A stretch of 64,000 nt of DNA. Origin: Hydrangea macrophylla (taxonomy: Eukaryota > Streptophyta > Magnoliopsida > Cornales > Hydrangeaceae). Positions 60,848 through 64,000 of the stretch are shown one piece after another. The stretch covers positions 115,902,458-115,966,457 of the forward strand of contig CM066994.1 of assembly GCA_033977485.1 (NCBI GenBank). The letters run 5' to 3'. The notes beneath the pieces were generated by a model. It made no database searches, was not told the DNA's origin, and saw nothing but the letters and a program-made list of their open reading frames with translations. The first letter of the stretch is position 1, and every line of letters begins with the position of its first letter. Made by a program: the position numbers and the translations under genes.

Positions 60848-60908
60848 GAGGCAGCTGGGCAGATTCTTTTGCTCTGGCTGGGGAGAGGCCACGTGAACAC
60901 TCCTTCTC

Positions 60909-60919
60909 TATATATACTA
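60909..60919 (+). promoter_or_regulatory. TATA box of LTR-like unit 1
   Basis: CTATATATACT, equivalent in position to CTATATATACTC at 63213 in unit 2. A GA-rich transcribed leader follows in both. Confidence 0.55.
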
Positions 60920-61348
60920 ACCATTTTCCTGCGTTTTTCTCTTTAGAAAAATCAGAGAGAGTGAGAGGGAGTGATTTGTGTGTGTTTATATATATATATA
61001 CACTCATATATATATATACTCATATATATATACATATATTCATACACTCACACACACATACAGAGATAGACTGAGAAGAAGGAGAAGAAGATCAAGAAAA
61101 AGAAGAAAAGAAGGAGGAAGAGAAGAGAGAAGGCAGAGAGCAGAGGAAAGAGAGAAGAGGGAGACCACCATTGAAGCTCAAGCTTCAACACACAACCAAA
61201 CACGCCCTTAACGCCTAGGTGAGTTCGAAACTCACTTGGTAGCCTTACATTGATGTTAGAACATGTTTTGAATGAAGAAATGAAAGAGAAACCATGTTTC
61301 CCGTTTATATGTTGCTGGGCAGTCTTCTCTGTGAAGAAGACGAAGTGT

Positions 61349-61557
61349 CAATCAATTGACACTTTATCAATCGATTGACATTTTTCATGTCTCAATCGAT
61401 TGACATTTTATGCAATCGATTGACATGGATTGTGATCCAATCGATTGAACTTTCTTCCAATCGATTGACACTACTTTTATACCAATCGATTGAACTTTCT
61501 TCGAATCGATTAACACTACTTTTATACCAATCGATTGACATCTATACCAATCGATTG
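61349..61557. repeat. CAATCGATTG array downstream of the donor-like site, unit 1
   Basis: Ten members start at 61349 (CAATCAATTG), 61368, 61393, 61413, 61438, 61458, 61483, 61503 (GAATCGATTA), 61528 and 61548. Steps are 19, 25, 20, 25, 20, 25, 20, 25 and 20 bp, a near-perfect alternation with a 45-bp pair period. Spacer sequence varies while the 10-mers are kept. Confidence 0.95.
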
Positions 61558-62417
61558 GAAGTTACAGTTTACTGTTTTACTTGGTTAGTTAATGTAATAA
61601 TTGTTTAGTTGTTTATTTACTGTTCAGTATTTCCCAGCATGCTTTATTATTGTAATACAGACATGATAATGAGTTAATGCGGCGTAGGATCGTAGTAATA
61701 ACAAGATTAACGGATAATGTTTATAATGTTAGATAACGGAATAGTCGTGAATCCTTTGGAGTTAACGTTCATTTCATTCTGAGTAGTTGAGCCACATTGG
61801 GATTGTCATGTATCGGTAATAGAGTTGAACTTAAGTAGGTTTGCTAAGATTCGGGAAATTTGCGTGGGCGGGCTTTGGTCGATCATATGTTCTTAAAAGC
61901 GGTAGACAGACGAAGGTGTCTATGACTTGCGGTGAACCGGACCATTTGCCCTAAGATAGCCAGATGATCTAATCATATGTTCTTAAAAGTGGTAGACAGA
62001 CGAAAGTGTCTATGACATGCGGTGGACCGTGATCACTGGTAGACGTCGCTAAGTCGTGGCATAGAATGATGTACTGTTGTTTAAAGCGTTATATCCCTGA
62101 CATGCGGTGGACTGTGCATATGTTCTTAAAAGCGGGGGATGGACTAACGTGGTATCCATGACATGCGGTGGACTGTGCATATGTTCTTAAAAGCGGTGGA
62201 TGAGCAATGGTGCGTTATAGAGTTGAACTACTGTTGAGTCTGTTCCCCTATCAAGACGCGTTATCGGTCTTATAACGAGTAAGACGTCAGTAATCGGATC
62301 ATTGGATTGATTAAAGGAGTCACCCTTACTGAATTCTAATTTGGTTACTATTTATAACTTGTGATAACTTCAATAGTCGATACCCTGTTAGTATTTAACT
62401 CACTCGGCTTTCATTAA

Positions 62418-62600
62418 GCTGACGGCGTTTATGCCGCTGGACATTTCTACGTTCCAGCGCACCCTGGTTATGACTATACAGGTGAAGGGCCTGCAGGAGA
62501 GGACTACTATGCCGGTGACGGAGTCCCTGTGGAGGATTTCCCCGACGGAGGTCAGACTGAAGAAGACTACTACGCCGAGGACTACCTTTATGCCAACTGA
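62418..62600 (+). other. Acidic, tyrosine-rich 60-codon open frame at the end of LTR-like unit 1
   Basis: An open frame without its own ATG begins after a TAA (62415) and ends with TGA at 62600. It encodes an acidic peptide with repeated DYY-type motifs (EDYYAGD, EEDYYAEDYLYAN). TTTCATTAAG before it could be a weak splice acceptor. Base use is richer in G and C than the flanks. The product is not recognised; it may be a terminal exon of an LTR-driven transcript. Confidence 0.3.
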
Positions 62601-62939
62601 AGACTAGACTAGAATTGTAGCTAATTGTCTCTACCGTTTTAGAACCCTTTTTGTAGTCAGGCCTATGTTGCCTTGACATTTGTACTTCCGCTGCCTTATA
62701 TTTGATTTGAGACTCTGATATGTAATAGTTAGTAACTTCTGTTGACCTTATGTTATGTTGTGAATCAGAACCTAGACTTCATTGTTGTTACACTATTACT
62801 TCCTGTTGCTTAGTACTGCGTGGTGTGGACAATCATGTGACTTCATGTAATACCCTGTATTTTGGTATATTAATAAGACCTGGTATTTCATTTCGATACT
62901 TGTATAAACTTTCCCTTCCTTTTGGTGAATTTTTGATAT

Positions 62940-63150
62940 CAATCGATTTACATTGTTCCAATCGATTGACACTTTTCTGATACCAATCGATTGATAAGTT
63001 TCCCAATCGATTGACATTCAACCGACTAAAAGTGATTACGTGTCAACATTTCCAATCGATTGCCATTCATCCCAATCGATTGACATTGTTTCCAATCGAT
63101 TGACTACAAATATCTGTTACCAATCGATTGACTGGTGTCTCAATCGATTG
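62940..63150. repeat. CAATCGATTG array upstream of the TATA box, unit 2
   Basis: Starts at 62940 (CAATCGATTT), 62959, 62984, 63004, 63053, 63073, 63093, 63121 and 63141. Steps are 19, 25, 20, 49, 20, 20, 28 and 20 bp. The array ends about 60 bp before the TATA box, as in unit 1. Confidence 0.95.
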
Positions 63151-63212
63151 ACATAAGCTGAGAAATGTTTTCTTCTTTCCTTCAGCTTTAAACGCGTGGC
63201 ACTCCCATATCC

Positions 63213-63224
63213 CTATATATACTC
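63213..63224 (+). promoter_or_regulatory. TATA box of LTR-like unit 2
   Basis: CTATATATACTC followed by a purine-rich GAGAGAGAGA leader. Confidence 0.55.
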
Positions 63225-63616
63225 GTCCATTTGTGGCCTTGGGTCACTTTGGCAGCTTGAGAGAGAGAGATATACCTCTTGTGAGATATATACATACATA
63301 TATCTATATCTATACATATATACACACTCTACACACACACACTGCCTTGGAAGCAGAAAGAGAAGAAAGGAAGAAGAAAGAAGAAGAAAGAAGGAGACAG
63401 AGAGGAAAGACAGAGAAGAGAGAAAGAGAAGGAAGAGAGAGAGAGCTTGGAGGTTTCAAGCTTAACACACCCAAACGCACCCTAGGTGAGTTTCTAACTC
63501 ACTTGGTCCCTCTATATGAAGTTTATATAAGCTATTATGATGTTTAGATGGGTTACATGCATGTTGTGTACGTTTATATATGCTGTTTTTACAATCTGCT
63601 GGAGAAGACGTAGTAC

Positions 63617-63760
63617 CAATCGATTGACATGATCTCAATCGATTGACATCAGTTGTATCCCAATCGATTGAATAGAATTTCAATCGATTGACACTTTTCA
63701 GATACCAATCGATTGACATGATTTTGATACCAATCGATTGAACTTAGTTCCAATCGATTG
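63617..63760. repeat. CAATCGATTG array downstream of the donor-like site, unit 2
   Basis: Starts at 63617, 63636, 63661, 63681, 63706, 63731 and 63751. Steps are 19, 25, 20, 25, 25 and 20 bp, again using only the 20 and 25 classes. Confidence 0.95.
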
Positions 63761-64000
63761 ACATGATCAGAACATGGTTTCCTTTGCCTATTTATTATAT
63801 AAGAGGTTTAGTTGTTCGATTCCTGATTTGGAATTCCATTATGCGACTATGGGGTAGACAGGAGTAATGTGACACCAAAGATTAATGGATAATGAATAAA
63901 AAGAATATGAAGACATGGGTGACGTGTTGATTCTGATATGAGTTTGATATCCGATTTCTTTTAATCCGAGTAGTCAGGCCACATTGGGAGTTTGTCATGT

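Larger units (their letters stand above)
60644..62845 (+). mobile_element. LTR-like unit 1 of the CAATCGATTG family
   Basis: Starts TGTAATACCCTGTATTTTG and is about 2202 bp long up to the next copy of that start. It has a TATA box (CTATATATACT, 60909), a GA-rich leader, a CTAG|GTGAGTTCG donor-like site (near 61218), and two palindrome arrays. A short open 3' frame ends at 62600. No primer-binding site or polymerase genes follow. The junction with unit 2 is ...GTGACTTCA|TGTAATACC, so the two LTRs are head to tail. Confidence 0.6.
62846..64000 (+). mobile_element. LTR-like unit 2 of the CAATCGATTG family (cut by window end)
   Basis: Starts TGTAATACCCTGTATTTTGG, then has the same order as unit 1: palindrome array, TATA box (63213), GA-rich leader, CTAG|GTGAGTTTC donor-like site (near 63484), second palindrome array, and then a ...CCACATTGGGA... 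block (compare 61793). The shared order but visible divergence makes it a second, separate LTR rather than an assembly duplicate. Confidence 0.6.

Noticed and set aside
60978..61211. Lys/Arg/Glu-rich frame after a TATA box
   Set aside because: Translation of (TA)n, (CA)n and GA-rich leader sequence.
61349..61557. CRISPR-like look (short identical repeats with even spacing)
   Set aside because: Repeats are 10 bp and palindromic, spacers are about 10-15 bp and similar to each other, and they lie in a plant LTR without cas genes.
62395..62679. 94-codon minus-strand frame
   Set aside because: Mirror of the 62418-62600 frame; Arg/His/Ser-rich composition typical of a reverse-frame shadow.

Overview
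The window is nuclear DNA of a flowering plant, almost certainly a eudicot. The genes carry GT-AG introns, and the intergenic DNA is AT-rich and packed with MITEs, SINEs, CACTA, hAT-like and LTR elements. The species cannot be named from the sequence. Three host genes can be assembled with complete reading frames. (1) An AtXYN1/RXF12-type endo-1,4-beta-xylanase with three CBM22 modules and a GH10 domain lies on the + strand (7243-15273, 7 coding exons, 916 aa). (2) An RXW8-type CSC1-like/OSCA-family membrane protein lies on the - strand (16838-25489, 10 coding exons, 748 aa), tail to tail with the xylanase. (3) A 1-aminocyclopropane-1-carboxylate synthase lies on the - strand (29882-37736, 4 exons, 462 aa). 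I worked out the exon joins by hand; every junction keeps phase and fits family alignments recalled from memory.

Layout. 1-7000 holds LTR remnants, a SINE with a 12-bp target-site duplication, a side-by-side MITE pair and AT-rich tandem repeats. 7000-27110 holds the xylanase and RXW8-type genes, whose introns contain MITEs, SINE-like repeats and microsatellites. 27110-29880 is intergenic, with two adjacent hAT-like foldback elements. 29880-37740 is the ACC synthase gene; its introns hold at least six foldback elements and an endogenous pararetrovirus remnant. 37740-40800 is its upstream region, with two Stowaway-type MITEs in opposite orientation. 40800-64000 is a nested retrotransposon block.

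The nested block contains a solo LTR (40798-47603, TSD TATGG) split by a CACTA element (40993-45688, TSD ATG). Next comes a Tat/Ogre-like LTR starting at 47798. Its tandem array is interrupted by a complete Ty3/gypsy chromodomain-type element (49125-58416, TSD GTTGC). The gag-pol frame of that element is uninterrupted by indels but carries seven stop codons. The block ends with two head-to-tail LTR-like units starting at 60644 and 62846.

The most unusual signal is in these LTRs. Two different LTR families carry dense arrays of 10-bp palindromes of the form CARTCGAYTG, set in pairs about 20 bp apart. In the first family the palindrome is CAGTCGACTG, and the pairs repeat every 70-73 bp. In the second it is CAATCGATTG, with spacings that alternate 20/17 or 20/25 bp. 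A third family, the Tat-like LTR, has an array of TCTCGA-type palindromes. I do not know a described function for these arrays; protein binding, RNA dimerisation or chromatin placement are hypotheses.
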